Origin: DYEP01 sp040755615
Lineage (GTDB): Bacteria; Bacillota; Sulfobacillia; DUSP01; DYEP01
Direction: 5' to 3'
Length of the DNA stretch: 64,000 nt
NCBI GenBank assembly: GCA_040755615.1
Contig: JBFMAL010000012.1
Coordinates: forward strand, 1-64,000
Shown here: positions 45,066 to 54,600 of the stretch, piece by piece
How the letters are laid out: every line of letters starts with the position of its first letter
Numbering within the stretch: position 1 is the stretch's first letter
The notes under the pieces: generated by a model
What the model was told of the DNA's origin: nothing
Databases searched by the model: none
What the model saw: only the letters and a program-made list of their open reading frames with translations
Made by a program: the position numbers and the translations under genes

Positions 45066-46892
45066 TCACTCCACCGTAACGCTCTTTGCTAGATTCCTCG
45101 GTTTGTCGACATCACAACCGCGCTCCACAGCCGCATAGTATGCGAGGAGCTGTTGCGGAATGGCCGTGAGTACGGGCATAAGCAGAGGATGAGTGTGGGG
45201 AACTCGAATGATGCTGCTGGAGTATTCATCCAGTCCCTCTGCATCGTCCGTGGTGATGATAATCACGCGGGCACCTCTCGCCCTGACCTCCGTGATGTTG
45301 CTGACCATCTTCTCCAGCACGTCTTTCTGCGTGGCAAGGGCGATTACCGGCACGCCCTCTGTGATGAGAGCAAGTGTACCATGTTTCAATTCACCTGCAG
45401 CGTAGGCCTCAGCGTGGATATAGGAGATCTCTTTCAGCTTCAGCTGACCCTCAAGAGCAGAGGCGTAATCCACCCCCCTGCCAATAAAGAACACATCGTC
45501 GTGGGCTGCGAGTTCCTTCGCCAGCTCCTGCATACCCGCACATCGTTCCAGAGTCTCCTGCGCCTTCCTTGGAAGCATCCTAAGATGCATCACGTATTCG
45601 TTCAGTTCATAAACGTCCATGCGTCCCCTCATTTGCGCGATATAGAGGGCAAGAAGGCTCAACGCCTCTACCTGGGTAGTGTAGGCTTTAGTGGAAGCAA
45701 CCGCGATCTCTGGCCCCGCCCACGTATATATCACATCGTCCGCTTCTCTCGCCACCGAACTGCCTACAACATTGGTGATAGCGATGACCCTGCAACCCCG
45801 CGCTTTGCCTTCTCTTAGGGCCGCGAGAGTGTCAGCTGTTTCACCTGACTGGCTTACAACGACCAAAAGAGAGCCGGGTGTTATAACTGGATTTCTGTAC
45901 CGGAACTCGGAGGCCAGGTCCACCTCAGCCGGGATGCCAACGATACGCTCCATGAAGTGTTTCCCTACCATGCTTGCGTGGAATGCGGTACCGCAGGCAA
46001 CCAGGAACACCCTGTTTATCGCCAGAGCGTCCGCTTCTGTCATCGTCATCTCTGTCAGGACCACCTTGCCATCTGGAGAAAGTCGGCCTCTCAAGGTTTC
46101 AGATAGTGCACCGGGCTGTTCATGGATTTCCTTCAGCATGAAGTGCGGGTAACCCCCGCGTTCTGCCTGAACTGGATCCCAAGGTACGAAGAAAGGCTTC
46201 TTTTCCCGCTCCTCGCCGGACAGGCTAAGCACCCGGACCGAGTCGCACGTGATCACGGCCATCTCTCCGTCCTCAAGGACAATGGTCTCCCGGGTATGAT
46301 TGAGCAGCGCGGGTATATCAGATGCGAGATAGTTCTCACCCTGCCCCAATCCTACAATCAGCGGGCTCAGGTTCCTCACAGCGACGATCTTGTCCGGTTC
46401 CTTCGTGCTCACAACTGCCATCGCATAACTCCCGTGGAGGTCCTTCGCGGCCCGCTGCACCGCCTGCTCAAGACTTCCCTCATAGTAGTGCTCGATGAGG
46501 TGGGGCATCACCTCTGTATCCGTTTCAGATCTGAACACATGTCCCCGCTTCTGCAGGAATTCCCTGATGCGGGCATAATTCTCAATGATCCCGTTGTGGA
46601 CAACAGCTATTTCGCCCTCACAGTCCGTGTGCGGGTGAGCATTGGTATCCGACGGTTTTCCATGAGTCGCCCAGCGGGTGTGGCCGATGCCCACCTTGCC
46701 TTCCAAATGATTCTGCAATAGCCGTTTCTCGAGAGCCTGTATCCGGCCCTCGCACTTTTCAACCAGCGCCGAATGGCCATCCACCATGGCCACGCCCGCT
46801 GAATCGTATCCCCTATACTCGAGCTTCTTCAGTCCATCTATCAGGAAGGGCAACGCAGTCCTGTCACCCACATAACCCACTATGCCGCACAT
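45066..46892 (-). CDS. glmS: Glutamine:fructose-6-phosphate aminotransferase
   Basis: 608 residues. ATG 46892 is fixed by CGIVGYVG, since Cys 2 is the N-terminal nucleophile after Met removal, and by AAGAAGGGG upstream. The N-terminal glutaminase domain (RGYDSAGVAM; GIGHTRWATHG; HNGIIENY) is followed by two SIS domains (ACGTAFHASMVGK; SQSGETADTLAALR; ELKHGTLALI) and C-terminal KSVTVE. It makes glucosamine-6-phosphate for peptidoglycan. Controlled by the glmS ribozyme upstream. Confidence 0.97.
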   Translation of the reverse strand: MCGIVGYVGDRTALPFLIDGLKKLEYRGYDSAGVAMVDGHSALVEKCEGRIQALEKRLLQNHLEGKVGIGHTRWATHGKPSDTNAHPHTDCEGEIAVVHNGIIENYARIREFLQKRGHVFRSETDTEVMPHLIEHYYEGSLEQAVQRAAKDLHGSYAMAVVSTKEPDKIVAVRNLSPLIVGLGQGENYLASDIPALLNHTRETIVLEDGEMAVITCDSVRVLSLSGEEREKKPFFVPWDPVQAERGGYPHFMLKEIHEQPGALSETLRGRLSPDGKVVLTEMTMTEADALAINRVFLVACGTAFHASMVGKHFMERIVGIPAEVDLASEFRYRNPVITPGSLLVVVSQSGETADTLAALREGKARGCRVIAITNVVGSSVAREADDVIYTWAGPEIAVASTKAYTTQVEALSLLALYIAQMRGRMDVYELNEYVMHLRMLPRKAQETLERCAGMQELAKELAAHDDVFFIGRGVDYASALEGQLKLKEISYIHAEAYAAGELKHGTLALITEGVPVIALATQKDVLEKMVSNITEVRARGARVIIITTDDAEGLDEYSSSIIRVPHTHPLLMPVLTAIPQQLLAYYAAVERGCDVDKPRNLAKSVTVE

Positions 46893-46919
46893 GTTCGTTT
46901 CCCCTTCTTTCCTTTGTGA

Positions 46920-46959
46920 TATAACAAAACAGGCCATGCGTACCCAAGAGGTGCATGGC
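46920..46959 (-). terminator. Terminator-like hairpin between glmS ribozyme and glmS
   Basis: On the minus strand GCCATGC (46959-46953) pairs with GCATGGC (46939-46933), then CTGTTTTGTTAT follows. A hairpin plus T-rich tract between the ribozyme and the ribosome site could terminate or attenuate transcripts, a layer not usual for glmS ribozyme genes. The T tract is interrupted, so strength is uncertain. Confidence 0.45.
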
Positions 46960-46979
46960 AAAAGAGCATTCGCAGGCTC

Positions 46980-47128
46980 GCCCTGGCCACCCGGTCCCTG
47001 TTGTCCCCACGGTCGCCCGAGGGATTTGAGGAACGTTTTACGGCTGGTGATCCGCCGCGGGGCATCCGCCGAATCTTCGATAAACCCCGACCCTCGTCCA
47101 CTCGCAACAACGAGCGAGTTCAGGCGCT
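46980..47128 (-). ncRNA. glmS self-cleaving ribozyme
   Basis: The minus strand from 47128 reads AGCGCCTGAACTCGC, then GGACGAGGG, GGGGTTTATCGAAGATTCGG, CGGATGCCCC and later CCCTCGGGCGACCG: the same ordered blocks as known glmS ribozymes (AGCGCC at the cleavage site, GACGAGG, GGTTTATCGA-ATCGGCGG, GCCC). Cleavage is expected between A 47128 and G 47127 with glucosamine-6-phosphate as cofactor. It lies between glmM and glmS. Confidence 0.95.
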
Positions 47129-47191
47129 TTTCAGGCTAAATCTGCCAACACCTGACTTGCAGCTTGAATTAGCGTATCCGTTGTACTTTCT

Positions 47192-48529
47192 TCAGCCCAG
47201 CTCCTCTTCCACCACCTCCTTGATGTGGGTAGCCAGCCTTTTCACCACCGCCTCGTCGTCTCCTTCAACCATGATACGGATAAGCGGCTCAGTGCCTGAA
47301 GCTCTTACAAGCACGCGACCCCTAGTTCCCAGTTCTGCCTCAGCGTCCGCGATCGCCCGAGTAGTAGCCGGGCAGCGTGACAGCTCAACGCTCTTTGTAG
47401 ACCTGACGTTTACCAGCACCTGGGGCAGCTTTTCCATGACCGACGCAAGGTCTGAAAGCGGGCGTCCCGTATTCTTGCATATCGCCGAGAGCAAAAGGCC
47501 AGTCAGTATCCCGTCGCCAGTTGTAGTCCTTGAAAGGAAAATGATATGTCCTGACTGCTCGCCTCCGAGAACCAGTTCCCTCCGGCGCATCTCCTCGAGT
47601 ACGTTCCTGTCACCTACCCTTGTGCGAATCACCCTGCCGCCAACACGGCGGAGCGCGATATCGAGCCCGAGGTTGCTCATAACCGTCCCGACTACGGTTT
47701 TCTCCGGAAGCTCTCCCTTATCTATCATATCCATCGCGCAGATAGCGAGTATCTGATCGCCGTCTACTACTTCACCTTTTTCGCTTACGCCGAGCACGCG
47801 ATCCCCGTCGCCGTCGAATGCAAGGCCCAGATCTGCACCCTTTTGCTTCACCATGCGGCAGATGGGCTCCATTTGAGTGGACCCGCACCCTTTATTTATA
47901 TTCAACCCGTCGGGTTCTGTGTTCATCGCCAGCACTTCGGCACCTAGCCTTCTGAACACACGAGGTGCGATATCGGTTGTTGCGCCGTTGGCGCAGTCCA
48001 ACACGATTTTCAGGCCCCTCAGGGCAGTGCCCGCGGAACCTATAAGAAAACTTACGTATTCATCGACCAGCTCCCTCTCGTGTTCTATGACACCTATACC
48101 TTCCGCCGAAGGTCTCGGCAGCCTGTCCTGTTCCTGCCCGACAAGCGACTCGATCCTGTCTTCGGTCTCGTCGGGGATTTTAAACCCGTCTGAACCAAAT
48201 ATCTTTATCCCGTTATACTTCGCCGGGTTATGAGAAGCGGATATGACCACGCCCCCGTCAAATCCCATGTTCCTCACGAGATAAGCCACCCCCGGCGTAG
48301 TGATAGTACCCGCACAGACCACATCAACGCCTGCTGAGCAAAGGCCCGCGGCCACGGCGGCCTCGAGCATGCTTGACGAAGCCCTTGTGTCCCGGCCTAT
48401 AAGCACCTTCTGCTTCTCCTTGTTCCTCAGAACCTGCGCAGTTGCCCTCCCTATCTTAAACGCCAGTTCCGGCGTGAGTTCCTCATTGGCGATGCCCCTT
48501 ACTCCATCTGTTCCGAAAAGCCTGGTCAT
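47192..48529 (-). CDS. glmM: Phosphoglucosamine mutase
   Basis: 445 residues, ATG after AAAGGAG. FGTDGVRG at 5-12, the phosphoserine loop ISASHNPAKYNGIK (Ser 99), the Mg site AFDGDGDRVLGV, GGEQSGHII and RASGTEPLIRIMVEG are all present. It converts glucosamine-6-phosphate to glucosamine-1-phosphate. Fourteen bases separate it from cdaR. GlmM also inhibits CdaA in other Firmicutes. Confidence 0.97.
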   Translation of the reverse strand: MTRLFGTDGVRGIANEELTPELAFKIGRATAQVLRNKEKQKVLIGRDTRASSSMLEAAVAAGLCSAGVDVVCAGTITTPGVAYLVRNMGFDGGVVISASHNPAKYNGIKIFGSDGFKIPDETEDRIESLVGQEQDRLPRPSAEGIGVIEHERELVDEYVSFLIGSAGTALRGLKIVLDCANGATTDIAPRVFRRLGAEVLAMNTEPDGLNINKGCGSTQMEPICRMVKQKGADLGLAFDGDGDRVLGVSEKGEVVDGDQILAICAMDMIDKGELPEKTVVGTVMSNLGLDIALRRVGGRVIRTRVGDRNVLEEMRRRELVLGGEQSGHIIFLSRTTTGDGILTGLLLSAICKNTGRPLSDLASVMEKLPQVLVNVRSTKSVELSRCPATTRAIADAEAELGTRGRVLVRASGTEPLIRIMVEGDDEAVVKRLATHIKEVVEEELG

Positions 48530-48543
48530 TCAGAGTACTCCTT

Positions 48544-49755
48544 TCAATTCCTGGGATATAGCATTACGTCGACAGTCGCCGGATCAATAGTTTTCACGCT
48601 GATACCCGCGGGTGTACGGTATTTCACATTCAGGCTGTATTCTCCAGTCCTCAATCCGGAAGCGTCCACGAAGAGCTCGATCTCGGACGCGCGCGTCTCT
48701 TCAACGATCTTCCGGAGGCCCTCCACCGTAACGGACGCACCTGCCGGGTTCATCTCCCACTTAAGTCCCGGAGAGACGCCCTGTATCAGTATGGGAATGC
48801 TGTCGAACGTCCGCTTTATAATATCCTCTTCGATATGAACTGTGACTGTAACTTTCTGCGTATCGATGCTGGTGAGCCCTTTTGGTACCACCAAGTCCAT
48901 CTGCCTTACAATCGTTGAGGCAGCGCCCTGAACCGACAGCGGCATGGTCTGAATAGTCTGCAGCGTCCTCCCTACACTCTCAGGGGCGCGAATCTTTACA
49001 GTCTTGGGCTCCACGTCTACGCTTACAACGCGAAACCCTTCTTCAGGTACGCCGGTGATCCTCGGCTCAACTACAAGATATTTGGACGGGGGCAGCTTGT
49101 TGAACGGGACTGTTACGGCTACCTCCGCAGGCGAAAGTGTCACCCCGGTGACTTCCTTGCCTTGCGTCGATGTGGGCACCAGCGGCACGTTCACGGTAAT
49201 CTCGCCTGCCGCGCCCGTAACATCCACCCGGCCCAGCACATATTCGATCTGCGCCACCTTCCTGCTCGGTCCGGTTACAGTGACCTCTTGGAGCGCTGCT
49301 ACCGGAGCTTGCGCCACGTAATCCTCCGCAGGCGTACCCATGACCTCCAGCTTAACTTTCGCCTCTCTCTGCGTGATCGCATCAAGGCCCACCGTGACCA
49401 GGGATGGAACCACTTCAAGCACGGTGAGCCCCTTCGGCACTGACACTTCAACACGTAGCGTCTCACTGCCCTCCGCCGCCTGCTGAAGATCGACAGAGGC
49501 ACGAATATCAGCCCTGTCCAGATCCGTAACGAGCCGGCGCTGACCTCTTACCACAATATTCACACTCTTTGGTTCGAAATTTGTAATGGTATAGCCTTCG
49601 CGCAGGTTCTCAAGTATTATGGGTATGCGCTCGAACTCACGGTCAACCGCGGGGTTCTCTTCACTCATGACCTGGAACCAGATGACAAGCGCGAGCACCG
49701 CCGACAACACCTTTACTGTCAGGTCTTTTTCCCACCAGCGTTCCACGGACGGCAC
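48544..49755 (-). CDS. cdaR: CdaR (YbbR-domain) regulator of CdaA
   Basis: 403 residues. GTG start, a single N-terminal helix (LTVKVLSAVLALVIWFQVMS), then four YbbR repeats of about 80 residues (for example PIILENLREGYTITNFEPKS and VPLVPTSTQGKEVTGVTLSP). CdaR is an extracellular single-pass regulator of the CdaA diadenylate cyclase. Its start codon directly abuts the cdaA stop. Confidence 0.92.
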   Translation of the reverse strand: MPSVERWWEKDLTVKVLSAVLALVIWFQVMSEENPAVDREFERIPIILENLREGYTITNFEPKSVNIVVRGQRRLVTDLDRADIRASVDLQQAAEGSETLRVEVSVPKGLTVLEVVPSLVTVGLDAITQREAKVKLEVMGTPAEDYVAQAPVAALQEVTVTGPSRKVAQIEYVLGRVDVTGAAGEITVNVPLVPTSTQGKEVTGVTLSPAEVAVTVPFNKLPPSKYLVVEPRITGVPEEGFRVVSVDVEPKTVKIRAPESVGRTLQTIQTMPLSVQGAASTIVRQMDLVVPKGLTSIDTQKVTVTVHIEEDIIKRTFDSIPILIQGVSPGLKWEMNPAGASVTVEGLRKIVEETRASEIELFVDASGLRTGEYSLNVKYRTPAGISVKTIDPATVDVMLYPRN

Positions 49756-50769
49756 TTACCCCCTGTTCCAGAAATGAAAACCCCTGTCTGAGTGCTTCGG
49801 TTGGCACAGGTTACCGAGCATTTCGCTCAAGGTCTTCGAGTCGATGTTACGGATGAGTTTTCCGCCTTGTGCCAGCGAAATGCTGCCGGTTTCCTCTGAT
49901 ACCACAATAGCCAGCGCATCGGAATGCTCGCTGATCCCCAGCGCCGCCCTGTGCCTGCCGCCCAATTCCGGGGTGATAGCGGGCGATTCGGAGAGCGGCA
50001 AGAAGCATGCGGCCGCCATCACTCGGTCTCCCCTGATGATCACGGCGCCGTCATGAAGCGGGGTATTGGGAATAAAGATATTGACGAGGAACTCGCCGCT
50101 CACTACTGCATCAAGCCTGATCCCCGTCTCTATGAAATCGCCAAGGCCCGTCTCCCTTTCAATGACGACCAAAGCCCCGATTTTGTTCCGGGACAATATC
50201 TCGGCCGCTCGTACCATCTCGCCGATGAGCCTTGCCATCTCCTCCTCATCAAGAAGCACGATGGACCTGGCAAAGAACCTGCCTCGGCCGATCTGCTCCA
50301 GTGCCCTTCTGAGCTCGGGCTGAAACACAACCGGAAGCGCGACAAACAGCATCATCCTGGTGTTCCTGAGCACCCAGTTGATGGTGACAAGGCCCAGCCA
50401 CTGGCTCACCGTGGTGGCGATCAAGAGCACCATGACGCCCTTGATCAGCTGAATAGCACGGGTGCCCTTGATTAACATGAAGAACTTATAAAGCACAAAC
50501 GCGACGATGGAGATATCCAGCGTAGCGACTAGTATATCGCGGGGTCGCAAGAACCTAAGCTGCTCGAGGGCTCCGTAAAACAGCGGCCATTGTGCGATAA
50601 CAACGACAGCCGATAGCACAAACAGAGCCAATAGCCCAAGCCACTTTGCCAGCACCATCGGCCAGCCCGACTTGGTCGAAAGCCTCAATAGCACATAAGT
50701 AGCCAGCACTATGCTGGCCAGCACAATGAGCGTATCAGCCAGACTCAAGAATTTGAGAGCCTCGATCAA
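49756..50769 (-). CDS. cdaA: Diadenylate cyclase CdaA with extended N terminus
   Basis: 337 residues, TTG start after AGAGGTG. The C-terminal DisA_N domain has DGA (240-242) and RHR (272-274), the catalytic motifs for making c-di-AMP from two ATP. Typical CdaA is about 270 residues and begins near LRPRDILVATLDISIV. Here 75 extra residues precede it with two more predicted helices (TLIVLASIVLATYVLL and LLALFVLSAVVVIAQW), giving about five in all. First gene of cdaA-cdaR-glmM-glmS. Confidence 0.95.
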   Translation of the reverse strand: MIEALKFLSLADTLIVLASIVLATYVLLRLSTKSGWPMVLAKWLGLLALFVLSAVVVIAQWPLFYGALEQLRFLRPRDILVATLDISIVAFVLYKFFMLIKGTRAIQLIKGVMVLLIATTVSQWLGLVTINWVLRNTRMMLFVALPVVFQPELRRALEQIGRGRFFARSIVLLDEEEMARLIGEMVRAAEILSRNKIGALVVIERETGLGDFIETGIRLDAVVSGEFLVNIFIPNTPLHDGAVIIRGDRVMAAACFLPLSESPAITPELGGRHRAALGISEHSDALAIVVSEETGSISLAQGGKLIRNIDSKTLSEMLGNLCQPKHSDRGFHFWNRG

Positions 50770-50959
50770 CTGCGGACACCTCTTGCGTTTTCCTGACCTG
50801 ATGTTCTTCTACAAACTTGAATACAATACCTTTCACTTTTGAGAAAAAACCTTAATCTTCCTTGACCGCCCTTTAATGTATTTTTCACTTCCACTCAAAG
50901 GAAAACGTAGTCTAAAGTAGAACGGATAGAACAAGATTCACCCGGGGAGATATGGTGTC

Positions 50960-52132
50960 ATGAAGGCCTTCACCCCGTTCAAACTTGGAAAAGTATTACT
51001 TAAGAACCGGGTTGTCCGCTCGTCGACCGCGGAGAGCATGGCCCTGCCCGACGGCCGCATCACAAGCCATCTCATCACTCTATACAACGCGCTATCCGAG
51101 GGAGGTACCGGGCTTATCATTACCGGAGGCGCATACGTCCATATATCCGGGCGGAGCTACCCGGGCGTCATCGGTGTTGATCAAGATGCGCAGATCCCCG
51201 GCCTATCCGAACTGGCCGCAGCCTGTTCCTTACGGGGCACGGTGCCGTTACTCCAAATCTATCACTGTGGACGCCAGAAGTTCGACGGTACTCCGGCTCT
51301 TGGGCCTTCGTCCGTCCGGGACCCTATCCTTCCAGCACCGAGAGAACTCGCCATTGATGAAATAGACCTGCTCTTTTCAGCGTTTGGCGATGCCGCGCGG
51401 AGGGCACAGCTGGCCGGCTTTCCCGGCGTACAGATCAGCGCCTGCAACGGGCACCTCATCCAGCAGTTCCTGTCGCCTCTCACCAACCGCAGGCGCGACA
51501 AGTACGGCGGAAGTACGGAAAACCGCGCCCGGTTCCTCATCGAGGTATGCCGCGCCGTCCGCAAGCGTGTAAGACCTGACTTCCTGGTAGTCGTAAAACT
51601 GGCGATGTCTGACCTCGAAACCGGCGGCCTCACCGAAGAAGAAGCCCTGCGGGTGTCGGCCTGTCTTGTCAACGAAGGCGTGGATGCGATCGAAGTTACT
51701 GCAGGCACCTACAAGACGGGCTTTTGCACTTCACTCGGAGATATACCGGTTGAAGATGTCATGCAGACCGACGCCATGAAAGCCGCGTCCCCGTTCAGGA
51801 AGATCGCCGCGCGGCATTACCTCAACAAACTGCGAAAGCAGTCCCGCTTCGAGGAGGCATATTTCCGCCACTTCTCAAAGCTTTTGAAACAACACGTATC
51901 GATCCCCGTCATACTGGTGGGAGGTATTCGTACCGTCGCCACCATGGAAGGGCTCATCCTCGGAGAATTTACGGACCTAGTTGCCATGAGCCGCCCGCTT
52001 ATCAGGCAACCGGCCATTGTCGACAAGATGATCGGAAATCCGTCGATAAAGCCCGCATGCACTTCGTGCAACAGGTGCGTAGTCCGTGTCGCCTCGGGCC
52101 GCCCGCTCATCTGCTACTCCCGGTTGACATAA
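50960..52132 (+). CDS. Old-yellow-enzyme-type NADH:flavin oxidoreductase, single domain
   Basis: 390 residues. TIM barrel with FMN: FTPFKLGKVLLKNRVVRSST at the start, LQIYHCGRQK, SPLTNRRRDKYGGSTENRAR and VGGIRTVATMEG. The C terminus ACTSCNRC with a later Cys (LICYSRL) resembles the 4Fe-4S site of 2,4-dienoyl-CoA reductase and enoate reductase, but the usual FAD/NADH domain is absent. Electrons must come from another protein. Its 3-prime end overlaps the convergent rex by 19 bases. Confidence 0.9.
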   Translation: MKAFTPFKLGKVLLKNRVVRSSTAESMALPDGRITSHLITLYNALSEGGTGLIITGGAYVHISGRSYPGVIGVDQDAQIPGLSELAAACSLRGTVPLLQIYHCGRQKFDGTPALGPSSVRDPILPAPRELAIDEIDLLFSAFGDAARRAQLAGFPGVQISACNGHLIQQFLSPLTNRRRDKYGGSTENRARFLIEVCRAVRKRVRPDFLVVVKLAMSDLETGGLTEEEALRVSACLVNEGVDAIEVTAGTYKTGFCTSLGDIPVEDVMQTDAMKAASPFRKIAARHYLNKLRKQSRFEEAYFRHFSKLLKQHVSIPVILVGGIRTVATMEGLILGEFTDLVAMSRPLIRQPAIVDKMIGNPSIKPACTSCNRCVVRVASGRPLICYSRLT

Positions 52133-52740
52133 AACGCGAGGCTTTGTAGCTCCAGGGTAAGGTCCACGTTCTGAACAAAAGTGCCTTCCGGCGGCACGAT
52201 CTTGGTAGGTGCAAAATTAAGAATGGCTTCAACACCCGCCTCCTTCAGTTCAAGTGCCACCTTCTGGGCCTCGGGCGCCGGCACCGCGATGATACCCATC
52301 TTTATACCTTCCCTTTTAATGGTCTCTTTCATCTCCTGGATAGGCCTGATGGGCACGCCTTCAATGTTATGCCCTGTCTTTTGCGGATCCGAGTCAAAGA
52401 TCGCGGTGATCCTCACGTCCTTATGCCGGGTGATGTTGTAACGCGCGAGCGCAGTGCCCAGGTGTCCAGCGCCGACTAGCACCGCCTTGACCTCTTTATG
52501 CAGTCCAAGGATCCTTCGCAGGCACTGGCTGAGGTGAGACGTGGAATAACCCACGCCTCTCACGCCGAATGCACCAAAATAGGCCAAATCTTTTCTAATC
52601 TGTTCAGAGGAGAAACCCGTCTTCTCCGCCAGCTCAGCCGATGAGATTACATCGACCTGATCGTTAACCAGATCGGAGAGGGTTCTAAGATAAATCGGAA
52701 GCCTTCTGATCGTCGCCTCGGGTATCCTGTTTCTCGGCAC
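52114..52740 (-). CDS. rex: Redox-sensing repressor Rex
   Basis: 208 residues. GTG 52740 after GGGAGAGC is preferred because it gives the standard VPRNRIPEATIRRLPIYLRT start; ATG 52803 adds an unrelated leader. N-terminal winged helix (SSAELAEKTGFSSEQIRKDL; GVRGVGYS) and Rossmann domain (VLVGAGHLGTALARY). Rex releases DNA when NADH rises. It is last in line after the Flx-Hdr genes and a prenyl synthase. Confidence 0.96.
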   Translation of the reverse strand: MPRNRIPEATIRRLPIYLRTLSDLVNDQVDVISSAELAEKTGFSSEQIRKDLAYFGAFGVRGVGYSTSHLSQCLRRILGLHKEVKAVLVGAGHLGTALARYNITRHKDVRITAIFDSDPQKTGHNIEGVPIRPIQEMKETIKREGIKMGIIAVPAPEAQKVALELKEAGVEAILNFAPTKIVPPEGTFVQNVDLTLELQSLAFYVNRE

Positions 52741-52762
52741 CGCTCTCCCTCCTGTAGATAAA

Positions 52763-53728
52763 CTAGGAGTGACGTTCCAGAACAAACTCACACGCCGACT
52801 CAAGCGCCTCCTTCTCAGGGGATTCCGGCAGACCCATCAGGACGTCCCTGGCTTTATCGGCGAACGAGCGTGCCTTGTCTCTCGCGTATCCGATAGATCC
52901 GCCAAGCTCTAAGATCCTCGGGATATCAAGACCGGCCGAAGACATATTTCCCCCGGAGAGCATCTTCCGAAGCGTCCCTCCGTACTTTCCGCCCAGGGCG
53001 TGAATCACCGGCAGTGTGAGTACCCCCTGCTCCAGGTCTTTGCCCACCTCCTTTCCCACCGAGCGGCCGTATCCCAGGTCCAGCAGATCGTCGGTTATTT
53101 GGAACGCCATACCTATAAATCTGCCATAATCGAAAAACCTGTCTGCCAAACTGTTGCAAGCACCTGACAGCATGGCGCCCAGGCGGCAGCATTCAGCGAT
53201 GAACAGAGCGGTCTTTTGTTCGATCCTTAACAAATATTCTTCCTCGGTTACGCTTAACCTTTCATTTCGAAAATTCTGGTGAATCTCTCCAAGGCACATT
53301 TCAGAGACCACCCTGCTCATGTTCACCAGGAATTCGGGACGGTAAAACCCCGCCAGGGCGGAGAAGGCGCGCGCGAACATAAAATCCCCTGAGAGGATAG
53401 ACAGGTTATTCCCCCAGAGGGCGTTGACTGTCGGCCGCCCCCTCCGGAGCCTTGCGTTGTCCACTATGTCGTCGTGAATCAGCGTAGCCATGTGCATAAT
53501 CTCGACTGCCGCAGCAGCCGTGATCCTTGCTTCCCTGGAAGTCCCCGATATTCTCGCTGTGAGCAAAAGCAGCGCAGGCCTGAACCTTTTTCCACCACTT
53601 TCCCGCAGGTGACAAATGGCTTCATTAAGCAGGTCGTGGTTGCACTCAAGTATCTCGCCAATTACAGTATCGACACAGGCCAGCTCCTCTGACAGCAGTT
53701 TGTGCAACACCTCAAATCGGCTGAGCAT
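52763..53728 (-). CDS. trans-Polyprenyl diphosphate synthase
   Basis: 321 residues from ATG 53728 (after GGCAGGTGAT); ATG 53761 is an alternative start. ESGGKRFRPALLLL, first Asp-rich motif LIHDDIVDNARLRRGRPTVN, GDFMFARAF and second motif AFQITDDLLDLG place it among heptaprenyl/octaprenyl-type synthases for menaquinone or lipid side chains. It lies between flxA and rex on the same strand. Chain length cannot be fixed from the sequence alone. Confidence 0.92.
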   Translation of the reverse strand: MLSRFEVLHKLLSEELACVDTVIGEILECNHDLLNEAICHLRESGGKRFRPALLLLTARISGTSREARITAAAAVEIMHMATLIHDDIVDNARLRRGRPTVNALWGNNLSILSGDFMFARAFSALAGFYRPEFLVNMSRVVSEMCLGEIHQNFRNERLSVTEEEYLLRIEQKTALFIAECCRLGAMLSGACNSLADRFFDYGRFIGMAFQITDDLLDLGYGRSVGKEVGKDLEQGVLTLPVIHALGGKYGGTLRKMLSGGNMSSAGLDIPRILELGGSIGYARDKARSFADKARDVLMGLPESPEKEALESACEFVLERHS

Positions 53729-53772
53729 AGTATCACCTGCCGGATCTAAAGCTGAAGTCATGCCTCATCCCA

Positions 53773-54600
53773 TCAGTATTCTGCGGGAAGAGCCCTGAGC
53801 TGAGAAAGCGTGAACACGGGACCGTCCACGCACACGTACTTGTCTCCGATGTTGCACCGCCCGCACTTGCCGACGCCACACTGCATCTTCAGTTCCAGCG
53901 TGGTTACGACCTGCTCGTCGCTGAATCCCAGTTCCAGAAGCGCCTGTAATACGAACTTAATCATTACGGGAGGGCCGCACGTTACCGCCACCGTACAGTC
54001 CGGCCGCGGCGCGACTTGTCTTAAGAAACTCGGGACAAATCCCTCAGGGCCCTTCCAGTTTTCATCCCCCTTATCCACTGTCACCTGTACCAGCGTGTCG
54101 GGGAAGCCAGGCCAGTTCTCGAAAATCTCGTCTTTAAAACATAAATCCCCCGGAGACCTGGCCCCGTATATGATCTGGATGGGTCCATAATCCCCCCTGT
54201 TGTCCAAGCAGTAATTAATGGCGGACCTTAAGGGAGCAAGACCGATCCCGCCGGCAATAAACAGCAGCCGTTTGCCCCGCCACTCATTGACGGCAAACCC
54301 GTTCCCGTAAGGACCTCTTATCCCCACGGTATGTCCTGCCTCGAGCTGGTGAAGCGCGGCGGTGACTCGTCCTGCCCTCTTCACCGAAAACTGCATCCGA
54401 TCCCGGGTGGGCGATGATGTGATCGATATCATGCACTCACCCATGCCTATGACGGACAGCATGGCGCATTGCCCGGGCATGTACCTGAATCTATTCTTTT
54501 CGTCCAGGAACTCGACTGTGAAGGTCTTCACATCCCCGGCAGCCGTCTCGTCCCTGACCGACTCGATCCTTGCCAGGCCTGGAATCAACAGCCCTTGCAT
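53773..54600 (-). CDS. flxA: FlxA-type FAD/NAD(P)-binding subunit
   Basis: 275 residues, ATG after GGAGGCGGG. Ferredoxin-reductase fold: FRYMPGQCAML (FAD), GIRGPYGNGF, LLFIAGGIGLAPLRSAI (NAD) and a C-terminal 2Fe-2S site MQCGVGKCGRCNIG-x-KYVCVDGP as in PyrK/HydG-like subunits. It is the NADH entry point of the Flx-Hdr bifurcating complex. Its start overlaps the flxB end. Confidence 0.9.
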   Translation of the reverse strand: MQGLLIPGLARIESVRDETAAGDVKTFTVEFLDEKNRFRYMPGQCAMLSVIGMGECMISITSSPTRDRMQFSVKRAGRVTAALHQLEAGHTVGIRGPYGNGFAVNEWRGKRLLFIAGGIGLAPLRSAINYCLDNRGDYGPIQIIYGARSPGDLCFKDEIFENWPGFPDTLVQVTVDKGDENWKGPEGFVPSFLRQVAPRPDCTVAVTCGPPVMIKFVLQALLELGFSDEQVVTTLELKMQCGVGKCGRCNIGDKYVCVDGPVFTLSQLRALPAEY

